Below, in pieces: positions 1-10,572 of a DNA stretch of 64,000 bases. Position 1 is the stretch's first letter; every line of letters starts with the position of its first letter. Where the stretch lies: contig CM060196.1 of assembly GCA_030549335.1 (NCBI GenBank), forward strand, positions 72,624,139-72,688,138, read 5' to 3'. The position numbers were made by a program, and so were the translations under genes. Under the pieces are notes generated by a model. That model was not told the DNA's origin, made no database searches, and was given only the letters and a program-made list of their open reading frames with translations. This stretch comes from Pontederia crassipes (taxonomy: Eukaryota; Streptophyta; Magnoliopsida; Commelinales; Pontederiaceae).

Positions 1-165
1 CCAAGAAGAAAAAGAATAGTCTTTAAAATTCGGTGGGTAAAAAATGGAAGATCCTTCTTAAAAAAATGGTGCCATGCTCTAAAGATGGTTAAATCTTAAA
101 ATAAGTCGATCAAATCTTCAAATGATTAAATCTTAAAATGATTTGATTTTAAAACAAGAGCAACC

Positions 166-178
166 TGCTCTGATACTA
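166..178 (-). other. Primer-binding site, initiator tRNA-Met type
   Basis: The minus strand reads TAGTATCAGAGCA just downstream of the LTR, one base off the usual copia PBS TGGTATCAGAGC. Together with the LTR border it fixes the element's orientation. Confidence 0.75.
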
Positions 179-774
179 ATTGTAGGATCTCAAAGGGCAC
201 CAAGAAGGAGGGAGGGTGAATAGGTGTTTAACCGAAAATATCGATTTTACGAAATTCATCGCGGAAGCACAAAACCGATTCTTAAAACCTTTGCAATTCA
301 GATTATAAACACAATATTAGAAGGAGAGAGAGTGAGAGAAATCAAACACAAATAGACGCGATGGTTGTTGATGAGGTTCGGCCACACCTTGGCCTACGTC
401 CCCGCTCCAACTTCTCGACCTCGAGACTGTCGGAGATTCCACTAGCACTTTCTTTGTTCCAAATGGGGCAAGGAAGAAAGCCATTTACACAATCACCTTT
501 TCTCCGCTTCGAGAGGCAAGGCAAATTCTCCTCTTAGGAAGCTAATCTATTTCTCTCGCTCAAGAGGTAAGATTTAGAACTTCTTTTACATAGGAGCTCT
601 CTCTATTTTTCTGAACAAGATGTTTCTCTCTTTACAATGCCAGGCTCACAAGAGTTTGGAAGAAAGAAAGAAGAGCACAACTAAAATGATAACTTTAAGG
701 AAAAGATCTTCTTTTGATGTCTTGAAGTATTGTTTCAATGCTTGTATGGATACTTTTGCTTCTGGCCTTGACAC

Positions 775-786
775 TCCTTTTATAGG
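775..786 (-). promoter_or_regulatory. TATA-like box in the SIRE-like LTR
   Basis: The minus strand reads CCTATAAAAGGAG. The same neighbourhood (GCCTATATAAGGAGTG) occurs at 30379-30394 in the plus-strand LTR, which supports a conserved core promoter. The CGGTCGACC cluster starts about 90 bp upstream in both LTRs. Confidence 0.5.
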
Positions 787-867
787 CTCTGGTATGTGGA
801 AAATTCGTCCAGAATTAATTCCACATTTTCTCCTCAAAATATAGTCGTTACTGTTCGTTTCAGTAAT

Positions 868-1165
868 GGACCGATCGACCGCATTTATTGACCGGTCGAC
901 CAGACTATATGACCGTTGCGCTGATTTCTCCAGTTATCGCAATTGGTTGGTCGACCGGACTATCGACCGGTACAATCTCGCAGTTTTGATTTGTAGCCAT
1001 TGAGTTGATCGGTCGATCGATGCTTCGATCGGACTGTCGATCGGTGCTTCGATCGAACTGTCGACTGGTACATTCTCGCAGTTTTCATTTGAGCAGTTTG
1101 TGCCTTGATCAGTCGATCGGTATCTCCCATCGGTCGACCGGACTGTCTCGACCGGCCTTCATAGC
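868..1165 (-). promoter_or_regulatory. Array of CGGTCGACC-type words upstream of the LTR TATA box
   Basis: About ten copies or near-copies of CGGTCGACC / CGATCGACC are spread over 300 bp of otherwise AT-rich LTR. Spacing is irregular, so this is not a simple tandem repeat. Position relative to the TATA box matches the array at 30066-30300. An enhancer-like role is inferred from position only. Confidence 0.5.
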
Positions 1166-1498
1166 TTCGATCGGCAAGTTGACCGCCTTGCACTATTTTG
1201 AGCATAACTTTTTGCACTATTATCCAAATGAGATAATCTTGGAGTCTATGGAAAGCTAACAGAATTCTCTACCAACATTCATCCAAAACTGATTAGATCA
1301 GTGCCAATTATTTAATCAAAGTATAGTGCATAAAGTTATCTCTTTATCTTTAATCATTCGAGGTTTGTATCATCAAAATATAATTTAATATGTCATTAAA
1401 ATTTAGATCCAACATATGGTTCATATGAATGTGGATTGCAGGCATAATGTTCTTATGCATATTTTATTTATGTTCATGATAATTGTGCTAAAGATGTT

Positions 1499-2255
1499 CA
1501 TTACAAGAAAATTGCCCTTTTCCGACGTGCAATTTCCAGCGGATAGAAATCCGTTGCAATTTACGACGGATTTTGCGACGGTTTCATTTCCGACGGTTAC
1601 AACCGTCGAAAATGAAAATAATAGATTATGTAATTTATCATATTATTATTTTATTTTTTGATGTTTAGGAACGTCGATATTTCCGACGGATATCCATCCG
1701 TCGCAATTTCCGACGGATTTTCTGACGGTTACGACCGTCGGAAATGAAAATAGAAATTATGTAATTTTTTATGTTATTATTTTATTTTTCGAAGATTAGA
1801 ATGTCGATATTTCTGACGGATATCCATCAGTCACAATTTCTGACGGTTATTATCGTCGGAAATGAAAATAATAAATTATGTAATTTATTATATTATTATT
1901 TTATTTTTCGACGATTAGGAACGTCGATATTTCTGACGGATATCAATCCATCGCAAAATCCGTCGCAATTTCTGACGGTCGTAATCGTCAGTAAATTTAT
2001 AATAATATAATATGAGAAGTATTTTATTAATATAATTTGCGATACTCCAAACCGTCGCAATTTCTGACTGTTCCGACCGTCGGTAAAATAAAAATAAATA
2101 TATATATAACTAAATATAGTATTTTATTTTTACAATTAAATAATATTCGACGGTCACAGCGTCGGTAAGTTTAAAAATAATTAATATTTACTTTTCCGAC
2201 GACCAGAGCCGTCGGTAATTAAAATTTCGTTATCCCGCTTTCTCAACATTCCACC

Positions 2256-2296
<41 letters not shown>

Positions 2297-3101
2297 CGCC
2301 TCCATCCTCCCCTCCTCTCTCTCTCTCCCTCCCTCTCCCTCTCCCTCTCCCTCTCCCTCTCTTGCCCGGCGAGCCTCTGATCGGACGTCGGCGTTGATCG
2401 CCGGCGACTCTCTTCCGCTGATGGTCGGATCCGGCCCCCCTCTCTCTCTCTCCCTCCCTCTCCCTCTCCCCCCCTTTCTCTCTCTCCCTCCCTCTCTCTC
2501 TCTCTCCGGCCAGATCGCCAGGTGGCCGGATCTCGTCGCTGACGGCCGGATCTTGCCCCCAGCTATCGGATCCGGCCTCCGACGATCGGATCCGGCTACC
2601 AGCGGCCGGATTCGGCCTCTCATGGCCGGATCCGACCTCTAGGGGCCGGATCGGCCATCGAGCGTTCGGATCCGACCGCCTCCGGCCCCCGGCGGCGGGA
2701 TCCGACCTCGGTCGGCTGGCGGACGGATCTGACATCGGCCACTGGCGGTCGAATCTGGTCGGTGGCCGGCTAATTTTTTTAAATTATAAAAATTATTTAC
2801 GACGGTTTTGACCGTCGAAACTTTGATGGTCGCCTGACGGCCGCCGAGATTTTCAGCGGTAGCAACCGCCGATATTTGCGACGGTCGACGAAACCGTCAA
2901 AAACTTCGGCGGTCACTACCGTCGAAAATCCGTCGAAATTTCTGGCAGTTCCTTCCCAACCGTCGGAAATTGATTTGTGACGAGCATTTTTTGGACGTCC
3001 TAGTTTCCGTCGAAAAAACAATCGGAAACGGTGTTTCCGACGGTTTTTGGGAAAATTACCGATGGTCGAAATCGTCGGTAATCCCCAGTTTTCTTGTAGT
3101 G
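1499..3101. mobile_element. CACTA-1, non-autonomous CACTA (En/Spm) transposon
   Basis: The left end reads CATTACAAGAAAA and the right end TTTTCTTGTAGTG, a CACTACAAGAAAA terminal inverted repeat with one mismatch. Exact 3-bp target duplications GTT flank it (1496-1498 and 3102-3104), as CACTA elements make. Length is 1603 bp. Both arms are packed with subterminal palindromes of the form TCCGACGGTTN...ACCGTCGG. Between them, in order, lie a (TA)n tract (about 2262-2292), a CT-rich tract (about 2300-2510) and a GC-rich core repeating GGCCGGATC (about 2511-2770). No transposase is visible, so it depends on a related autonomous element. Long ORFs across the core are translations of the repeats. 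Confidence 0.9.
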
Positions 3102-5802
3102 GTTCCTACATGAATCTTATGATGTTTAGAGTAAAATATGTTCTCAATGTGGGGTGAATAATGACCCCCAATGTGTTTATATTTATTTGTAAAAGAAGAA
3201 AAAATAGACAAAACAGGGGAAGTGTTGTTTGGAGCTTGGGCACGATCGTGATGGATTGGGGCACGGCCATGGCCCTTCCAGCAATTACTGCCTTGGTGAA
3301 AATACTAGGTGAAAGAAAAAGAGTGCTCTCTATCACGGCCGTGCGACCACAACGTGAAAGAAAAAGAGGGCTCTCTGTCACGGTTGTGACCTTGTGGTCG
3401 CACGGCCGTGACACCCCAAAGATGTCCATGCCTTAAAATATTTATGCTGTGTTTGGATTAGAGAACAGAAGTTCCCCAAGGTTCTTGGAACTTTAATGAT
3501 GTGATGGTCAAGTTCTCATGAGTGTTTGGGGGAGAAGTTCTTGGTCATCAGAACATTTCTTGGTGGCCTCCGGCGATGGTCGTCCAGTCCGATGTTTCTT
3601 TCCTTCGATCGTCTCATCCAATTCCAAATGATTAGCTTCTTGGCCTATTGCTATTGTTTCTGCTGCGATCGAGACTTATTCATGGGCTTTGGTCTCCCGG
3701 TCAGCGGTTGCCATTCCCTCAGCCGTCAAAGAAGAGGGGACATAAGGGTCGCTCATCCGATTCTAGTCATCTTGATGGAAAAGGGACCTGAGGGTACTCT
3801 GACCGCGTACATCGCAGGATCTGTGTTGGGGCCTGAAGGTGGCGGCCGCGGTGGAGGTCGAGATCCTAGGGCCGGTGAATCCATCGCTTCGGGCAAAGGA
3901 TAAGGACTTACAATGCCGGAGCTCCGAACGCCGGAAGGAAGAAGAACCGAAAGCCAATCGTGATCGTAGCTGTTGGGGTGTGGCGACAGCAGAGATGATG
4001 GGGGGTGGTAACGACGAGAAAATAGGAAGAGAGAGACAAGGCAGAGAGATGAGAGAGAAAAAAATTAGGAAAGTTTATGTCACTTGCAAAGTTCTTACAA
4101 TTTGTGAGAACTTTTTTTCCAGGAACTTTTGCAAAAAAGTTCGGAAGAGATGTCACGTCAAAAGTTCACATCGTGAAAGGTGTTTTAGGCAAAGTTCTGC
4201 TGCCAAACACAACCTTAGGAAACGGGTGGAAAGTGGCCGCTCTATCACGAGCGTACATGTATGGTCGTGCACCCGTGAATGGCCAATGAGTTTGACACGA
4301 CCGTGCCATCATTGGGAACGGCCGTGTCCAAGTTATGCCGATTAGAAACGGCTAAGTACCCAACCGGGACACACCGGGCTTGTTTGTGCCTATGTGTGGG
4401 CACGACCGTGACCTGTGGTGGTACGGTCGTGACCAATCCTTGATATGTTCACACTTAGAATGATTTGAAGTATGTATGACCTTAAATAGGATTAAAACAT
4501 ACAACATGTAATGAATGAGTGTATGTATTGATTAATGAAATTAAAAGACGGATTGATGAAGGTATCTTATTATAGTCGTCATAAGACGATGGGAATCGAA
4601 GTGATCACTAACTAGCATCGGTGGCTGTTTTCTCGAAATGCAGATGTCGACCCAAAAGAGGTCTCGCTTCCAATGGAAACCGAAGTCATCACAGCTAGCT
4701 TTAGTGGCTAGTTCTTCGGAATGCAGATGTCGACCCAAAAGAGGTTTTGCTTTTGATGGGACAAATAGATCCCGGTTAACTAAGTTAAGATCGACGAGTC
4801 AACATGGACTTCACAATCGCCAAGATAAGAAGCTATCTAAATAAAGATAGAAGGCAAAAAGATGAAAGTTACTTAAAATAACTAAGATGAATGACTTAGC
4901 ACATAAAGAGAAAGATGATTATAATGAAAGTATCTCAAAGGATGCTAATGAATGTTCTATAGTCATATGATGTTAATGATGAAGATGATAAATGCTAAGT
5001 AAGATAAATGAACAATATGACTTGACGTAAAGATGAATATGATAATGCAAACACTTAAAAGGATGCTATTATATGTCCTTTGTTACCTTGATGTTATGAA
5101 TGAAAATGTTAAAGTAAAGTAAAGTAAGTTATGATATGTCTAGTATAATTATGAGTAATGATATGTCTTAGCATAATGTTAATGATGTTATATGCTTGGC
5201 TTATCTATGATGATAATTGTTCACATGCCATATAGTGCGCATATGTAGTTCATAGCACGCATATGTTCTATGTTTTCATCATGATGAAATGCATATGACA
5301 TGACATGTAGAGATGATGTTATAGGATCATAGCATGCATGTGCCTCAACATACTCTAACGGAAGAAATCTCCTGCACTCATGGATCCGTGCAAGCATGGA
5401 CGAGGCTTAGGCTTGACGGTGAGAGACTCATTACGACGAGATTGCACATGTGACAGTCTAGCTACGATCCAAGTTATCCTACTTTATGTTATGTTATTAT
5501 GATAAACTCTTGTAAGAGTGAACTATGTATGACTTATGAGCCTTTTGGAATCATGTATTTTTACTTGAACTCGTTATGTATTATGAACCCTTTGTTGGGT
5601 CTATGTTAGAGCCTATTCAGTCCATGAGCTAGTATTATCATCTTGAAATTTTATTAGTTATGAAGTCTTCCGATGTTTTATGTCATTATTGTTTGATGTT
5701 ATTATTATATTTCCGCTGCAATGACTTATGAAATTAGGTTACGAAAGTAAAGCCGCCTAGAATTCGACAATTAAATTGGGGTAGAATTTTAAGGGCGTTA
5801 CA
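3102..5802 (+). repeat. Probable Ty3/gypsy Tekay/Del-like LTR (solo or fragment)
   Basis: The stretch lacks coding potential but has features of a long chromovirus LTR: CACGGCCGTG/CACGACCGTG palindromes at 3235-3415 and 4240-4435, an ATG-rich low-complexity middle, and an end reading AAGGGCGTTACA at 5791-5802, the usual 3' border of such LTRs. No primer-binding site follows, suggesting a solo LTR or fragment. The left border was not located and may lie left of CACTA-1. A PIF/Harbinger element (3445-4214) sits inside it. Classification rests on style and the terminal motif, not on protein homology. Confidence 0.4.
3445..4214. mobile_element. Non-autonomous PIF/Harbinger-like element
   Basis: Terminal inverted repeats TGCTGTGTTTGG and CCAAACACAACC match at 10 of 12 positions and are flanked by TTA on both sides (3442-3444, 4215-4217), the target duplication of PIF/Harbinger and Tourist elements. 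Subterminal AAGTTC words recur in both orientations near both ends. The 770-bp body is GC-richer than its surroundings at 3540-4000, with ORFs of up to 168 codons that match no family I recognise; the cargo may be captured DNA. It lies between two CACGGCCGTG clusters of the surrounding LTR and so inserted into it. Confidence 0.6.
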
Positions 5803-7146
5803 CCTATGCACTGTTGATCAAAGCCCCCTCTTCTCATCAATCTTTTAAATTCTTGAATTAAAACATATTAGTCCAGCAAATGTCCCCATCTATTTAACCC
5901 AGATGGAACATTGTTATATATACTGCAACAAATGATGTGGAAAAAAAATGTGATGTTTCATTCAAAAAGTGAGAACAAACTGTGTTATTGGCCTTACCTC
6001 TCATCCTGTGTGTTCATCATTTGGCACGCAAAGATTAATTATCCTTGTTGTCCAATTGCATAATCATTCTTTTTAATGGTCTAGAACGCCCTCTCACGAT
6101 TATTTGAACCAAGATAAGTAATTTGATAATCTGATTTGTTTAATTGATAATATAATAATGAGAGTGTAATAAGATAAACTAGATATAAAAAAGGAAAAAC
6201 AAAATAAATTTAAACGAATGTGGTAATTCTTGACAACGAGAGTTATTTCCATATTTGACATCCTTACAACCAACTAGGCATGATTAGATGTGCTCGAGCC
6301 CAAGACGAGTGGATTACACTATAAACACTATATTACGCTACGTTTTCTGTACTTACTAAGATACATTTAGGTCTTGTCTTGTATCACATATAGCGATTGC
6401 TTATGTGCCATGTAGTGTAATTAATTAAGAGTTAAGACTACACAAAACTTATTAATTTGGATATAATGTAATGAATTAATTTATGAATTCACGAGTTTTC
6501 ATCTTTATGTGAATCATGAAGTTTTCTCAAAATTGAATGTGGAATTTAAATTTAATATTATGTTTACGTGTCAAACTTATGTGCATTTATACATCATAAA
6601 TATTAAACATGTCGGGTATCATTTTCATAACTTTCTAAAAATGTTCAAGGGTCGGATCACTTTGAGCGTTTCACCCAACCAACAATTTATTTTTTCTTTT
6701 TTATTTAATATAAAAAGTTTAGTTAATATTTATTTTTAAATCATAATTTTTATAAATATTTTCATACTTAAAATATACACTGAATTAAATAACTTAAAAA
6801 AATAAAAAAATGGGTCTTTGGGATGAGTGGTGTAGACTAGGGCTTTAAAAAAAAAAATAAAGTCTTTGGATCGGGGTTCCTAGTCTGCACTTGATTCAAT
6901 CACTCATCGAGTTGTGACAAGGTTAAATTGGGTCATGGAATTCATAGGATCAAATAACCTAGTGAATACCGGTATGACTTATTAGTATATCTTTTTAAAA
7001 TTATTTTGAAATATACTAGTTGGACTTATTGAAAAAGCCAAATCAAATATTGTGCACAAAATGATACATTAGTCTTCACATTGTGCCCCCGAAGACAAAA
7101 AGTAAAGTATTGGCTTGCACTCGTCATCTATGAATATCAAGGGGTT
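5803..7146. other. AT-rich intergenic DNA, nothing recognised
   Basis: There is no coding signal beyond short chance ORFs, and no terminal repeats or RNA gene. It is probably decayed transposon or host intergenic DNA. Confidence 0.5.
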
Positions 7147-9920
7147 CACTATAAGAAATCTGCCGATTAGCATGGCGTCACTAAAGGGACGTTAAATCGT
7201 GACTAAAAGAGTTAGTCACGCATTAACATTGACATGATGTCACAATAATGCACTTACCGACGGTTTTTCAGTCGGAATCGATCCGTCGAAAAAATGCTCG
7301 TCGCAAATGGATTTGCGACGGTTGAAAAAAATTCGTCGAAAATATCGACGGTTCCGACCGTCGGAACAGTCCCCGACGGTTCGAACCGTCAAAATTTTCC
7401 GACGGTTGCAACCGCCGGAAAAGTCCCCGGCGGTTGCAACTGTCGATATTTCCGACGGTTCCAACTGCCGGAAAAGGCCCCGACGGTTCGAACCGTCGAT
7501 ATTTCCGACGGTTCCAACCGCCGGAAAAGGCCAGCGGTTCGAACCGTCGATATTTCCGACGGTTGCAACCGCCGGAAAAGGCCGGCGGTCCGAACCGTCG
7601 AAATTTCCGACGGTTACAACCGTCGGAAAAGGGCGGCGGTTCGAGCCGTCGCAACTTTTCGATGGTTACAACTGTCGAAACTTTGGACGGTTGTCGCAAC
7701 CGTCGATCTTTAGACGGTCGCAACCGTCACAAATAATTTTTTAAATATAAAAAAAATTAGCGGCCGGATCCGGCAGCTGGAGGCCAGAATCGGCGGCCGG
7801 ATCCGGCCGCCTGGCGGCCGATCCGGCCGCCTGGAGGCCGGATCCGGCGGCATGACGGCCGGATCGGCCGCTGGAGGTCGGATCCGGCCTCGTACCCTCT
7901 CCCGCACCGGCGACCCTCTCCCGCGCCGGCGTATCTCTCTCTCCTGCTCCACGCCGGCGTCTCTCTCTCTCTGCTGTCGGCGTGGGAGGGTCGTCGGCGT
8001 TCGACGCGCGGGGTGCTCGCGGCCGGGAGAGAGAGAGAGAGGAGAGGAGGGAGAGAGAGAGAGAGGAGTGGAGGGAGGAGGGAGAAAGAGAAGAGGGAGG
8101 AGGAATATATATAAAGAAAAAAAGTGGAAAGAAAGCGGGAAAAGGGAAAAGAAAGCGGGATAACGAAATTTTAATTACCGATGGTTTTGGCCGTCGAAAA
8201 CGTAAATATTAAATATTTTTATAATTACCGACGGTTGTGACCGTCGAAAATATATTTAGTTATATATAATATTTATTTTTTATTTTACCGACGGTTTGAA
8301 CCGTCGGTAATCGTTACCGACGGTCAAAACCGTCAGTAATTGCGACGGTTTGGACCGTCGCTAGTTATATTAATAAAATACTCTTTATATGATATTATTA
8401 TACATTTACCGACGGTTACGACCTTCGGAAATTGCGGCGGATTTTGCGACGGATGGATATCCGTCGGAAATATCGACGTTCCTAATCGTCAAAAAATTAA
8501 ATAATAATATAATAAATTATATAATTAATTTTTTATTTCTGACGGTCATGACCGTCGGAAAATCTATCGGAACAATTTAATAATAATATAAAAAAATACA
8601 TAATTTAATTTTTTATTTTCGACGGTCATAACCGTCGGAAAAGTCGTCGGAAATTGTGACGGATGGATATCCGTCGGAAATATCGACGTTCCTAATCGTC
8701 GAAAAATTAAATAATAATATAAATTATTTCCGACGGTCATAACCGTCGAAAAATCAGTCGGAAACGGAACCGTCGAAAAATTCGTCGCAAATTGCGACGG
8801 ATTTAGAACCGTCGGAAATTATCAGTCAGAAAATCGCGATTTTCTTGTAGTGATGGAACGTCTGGATTCAGTAACCATTAGTGTCGCAATGGCGCTGAGA
8901 GGCTCGATGATGCTACTAACATCAAATGGCGACGTTATCGTGACGATATGATAACACAAAAAGTGTCATTGCGAAGGGCTCAAGTGCATCGCTAATCCGA
9001 CACTGCAATCGTCGATGCTAAATTTATGTTGATTTGTTGCTATATTGCGATGCTACTCAGACGCTAATATGATGCTAAAATAATCGCTACCTTGCTGTCA
9101 AGGGAGCGCTACTTTGGCATCAATGCATCGCTATGCTAATGTGATGCTAATGTGGCGCTATATACGATATTTTCATCTAATGAACAAATGCCCGTAGAGA
9201 ATCAAATACAACGAAGATCAAATACAATAGAGGATCAAATACATAGGATCATTTTGCATTCAATGCATCAAAAGATTACATTGAATTTCACATTTCCATT
9301 ACATCAAATGATTGATTACATCAAATGAATTTGCATTAAATGTATTTGCATAACTACAAGGAGATGTCCCCTAGCCAGTCGTTCGTCTGTGAGCTGCCCA
9401 GAGAGGATCAAATTTCGTCGGCGCACCACCTATTGCAATTGGGCAGTAGCAACAGGAGGAGGAGGAGGAGGATGAGGCGGGCATCCGAGCGACGTCAGGG
9501 CAACAACAATAGTTGGAGGAGGCATCGTCTAGGAGGAGGAGAGTGGTTAAAAGGGAAAAGGCAGTGTCCGCACAACATAAGCATGCTATGAACCATCGAC
9601 GAACACTCAGATCGCCTCATAACGACACTATTGCATCGCTAATGTGACATCACGTTAATTCAATTTTGATAGATAATTAATTGTTAAATATGTCAAATAG
9701 CATCGCAGATTAGTGACTAAAAAAGAGAGACGCTAAGCTAGAATATGGCATCGACATACGGAGATGCTAAACTAGCAACATGAAATGACGACGTTATTGT
9801 GACACTAAAATGGAGTAGGATGAAGCAATCAATGCTATTGTGAAGTCATTGTGTAGTTACACATATGCGGCGCTAATGCGGCACAAAGGTGGCGCTGAAG
9901 TAAATTTATTAACTATAAAG
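7147..9920. mobile_element. Older CACTA-like element hosting CACTA-2
   Basis: The left end reads CACTATAAGAAAT, followed by subterminal repeats of a second kind (GGCGTCACTAA, GTGACTAAAAGAG). Related words (GGCGCTAATG, GATGCTAAAC, GATTAGTGACTAAAA) recur at 8870-9180 and 9600-9900 on the far side of CACTA-2. The two sides look like one element split by the insertion. I could not find its right TIR, so the end given is where the repeats stop. The middle (9180-9590) has CATCAAATG-rich AT DNA and a GGA-repeat stretch with no recognisable transposase. Confidence 0.4.
7251..8852. mobile_element. CACTA-2, non-autonomous CACTA transposon
   Basis: The right end reads TTTTCTTGTAGTG. The left end keeps only CACTT before entering the palindrome array (ACCGACGG). 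Exact ATG target duplications (7248-7250 and 8853-8855) confirm both borders. At 1602 bp it is one base shorter than CACTA-1. The arms carry dozens of CCGACGGTT...AACCGTCGG units. The GGCCGGATCCGG core (about 7760-7890) comes before the CT/GA-rich tract (about 7900-8110), so the core is inverted relative to CACTA-1. No transposase is present. It is inserted in the CACTA-like element starting at 7147. Confidence 0.85.
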
Positions 9921-10567
9921 TTATTAACTATGTATACGTGTATGTGTATATGTGTGTATATATATGTATATGTTTATCGACGTCATCTGAAAAAATTTGA
10001 GAATCATATGTCGATCAAATGAGACCATTCTAAGACGTATGACCAATTTTCAAGAAAAGTAATTTGTAATATTTTTTAAAGCGCACAAAGCAAAATAGAC
10101 CATTTTGAATACTCTTTTTCAATTTGGATATAAAACTTTTAAGAAAATTAGTATTTCTCAAAAAAAATTAAAAACCCTATGCCAACTAAATAGGACCGTT
10201 CGAGCGCTCCCGAAAGGTTCGATTTTCGAGAATGAACATTTTTAGATTTTAGGTGGGATGAAAGTTTTGAGAAATTTTTATAATTATGAAAAATAGATAT
10301 TTTGATAATCGCGGGAAATGAAAAAGATGTGAAACATGAAATGTTTGCGCCACACCACATTTTCAAGCCCTTTGAAATACCTATTTTTGAGCGAGGACCC
10401 AGAAGACCGACCATTTCTATTTCGTTACCCATTTTATTGAATTTCTTTCGACCTCCGATTGCCGTAATTCTTATGCAGGTGGACAGCTCGCATTGATCTT
10501 TATGACTTTGTTTAGACCGATTCCCACTGGACTCACATCGGCGACCGTCGGAAACCTTTTTACCTAG
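9921..10567. other. Unassigned DNA left of the Athila-derived element
   Basis: A minus-strand ORF of 94 codons (10148-10432) shows no recognisable domain. The stretch may belong to an unrecognised transposon or be the far end of the CACTA-like host element. No terminal repeats were seen. Confidence 0.35.
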
Positions 10568-10572
10568 GTTCT

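Larger units (their letters stand above)
1..1414 (-). mobile_element. Ty1/copia SIRE/Maximus-like element, 5' end only
   Basis: Only the 5' end of this minus-strand element is in the window; the body continues past base 1. Reading leftward it shows a full LTR (181-1414), a primer-binding site matching initiator tRNA-Met (166-178), and the first bases of a leader in which a gag-like ATGGCACC start can be seen near 75. The LTR shares with the LTR at 29914-30908 the TATA region (GCCTATA-AAGGAGTG) and a downstream stretch rich in GACGTAGGCC, so both belong to one lineage. Family knowledge: SIRE/Maximus elements are copia elements with an env-like third ORF. The far LTR and the target duplication are out of view, so age cannot be estimated. 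Confidence 0.75.
181..1414 (-). repeat. 5' LTR of the minus-strand SIRE-like element
   Basis: On the minus strand the LTR starts TGTTGGATC and reads into TTTTGATGATAC, a start typical of SIRE/Maximus LTRs, and ends at the TG/CA border next to the primer-binding site. It is 1234 bp long. A TATA-like CCTATAAAAGG lies at 775-786. Upstream of it in transcription order (868-1165) is a dense cluster of CGGTCGACC/CGATCGACC words. The rest is AT-rich apart from the block at 365-435, which matches the plus-strand LTR at about 30660-30745. Confidence 0.8.

Noticed and set aside
2181-2735. Arginine/proline-rich ORFs in CACTA-1, with similar ones in CACTA-2 (7268-7744) and CACTA-3 (26428-26976)
   Set aside because: They are open in several frames and both strands because the DNA is a repeat of GGATCC- and GACGGTT-type words; no domain is recognisable.
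3235-4435. Regularly recurring CACGGCCGTG palindromes as a possible CRISPR-like array
   Set aside because: Spacing is irregular, the words are only ~10 bp, the context is a plant LTR, and a transposon separates the two clusters.
5061-5300. ATGATG-rich stretch as a satellite array
   Set aside because: No fixed period; simple-sequence drift within an LTR-like region.
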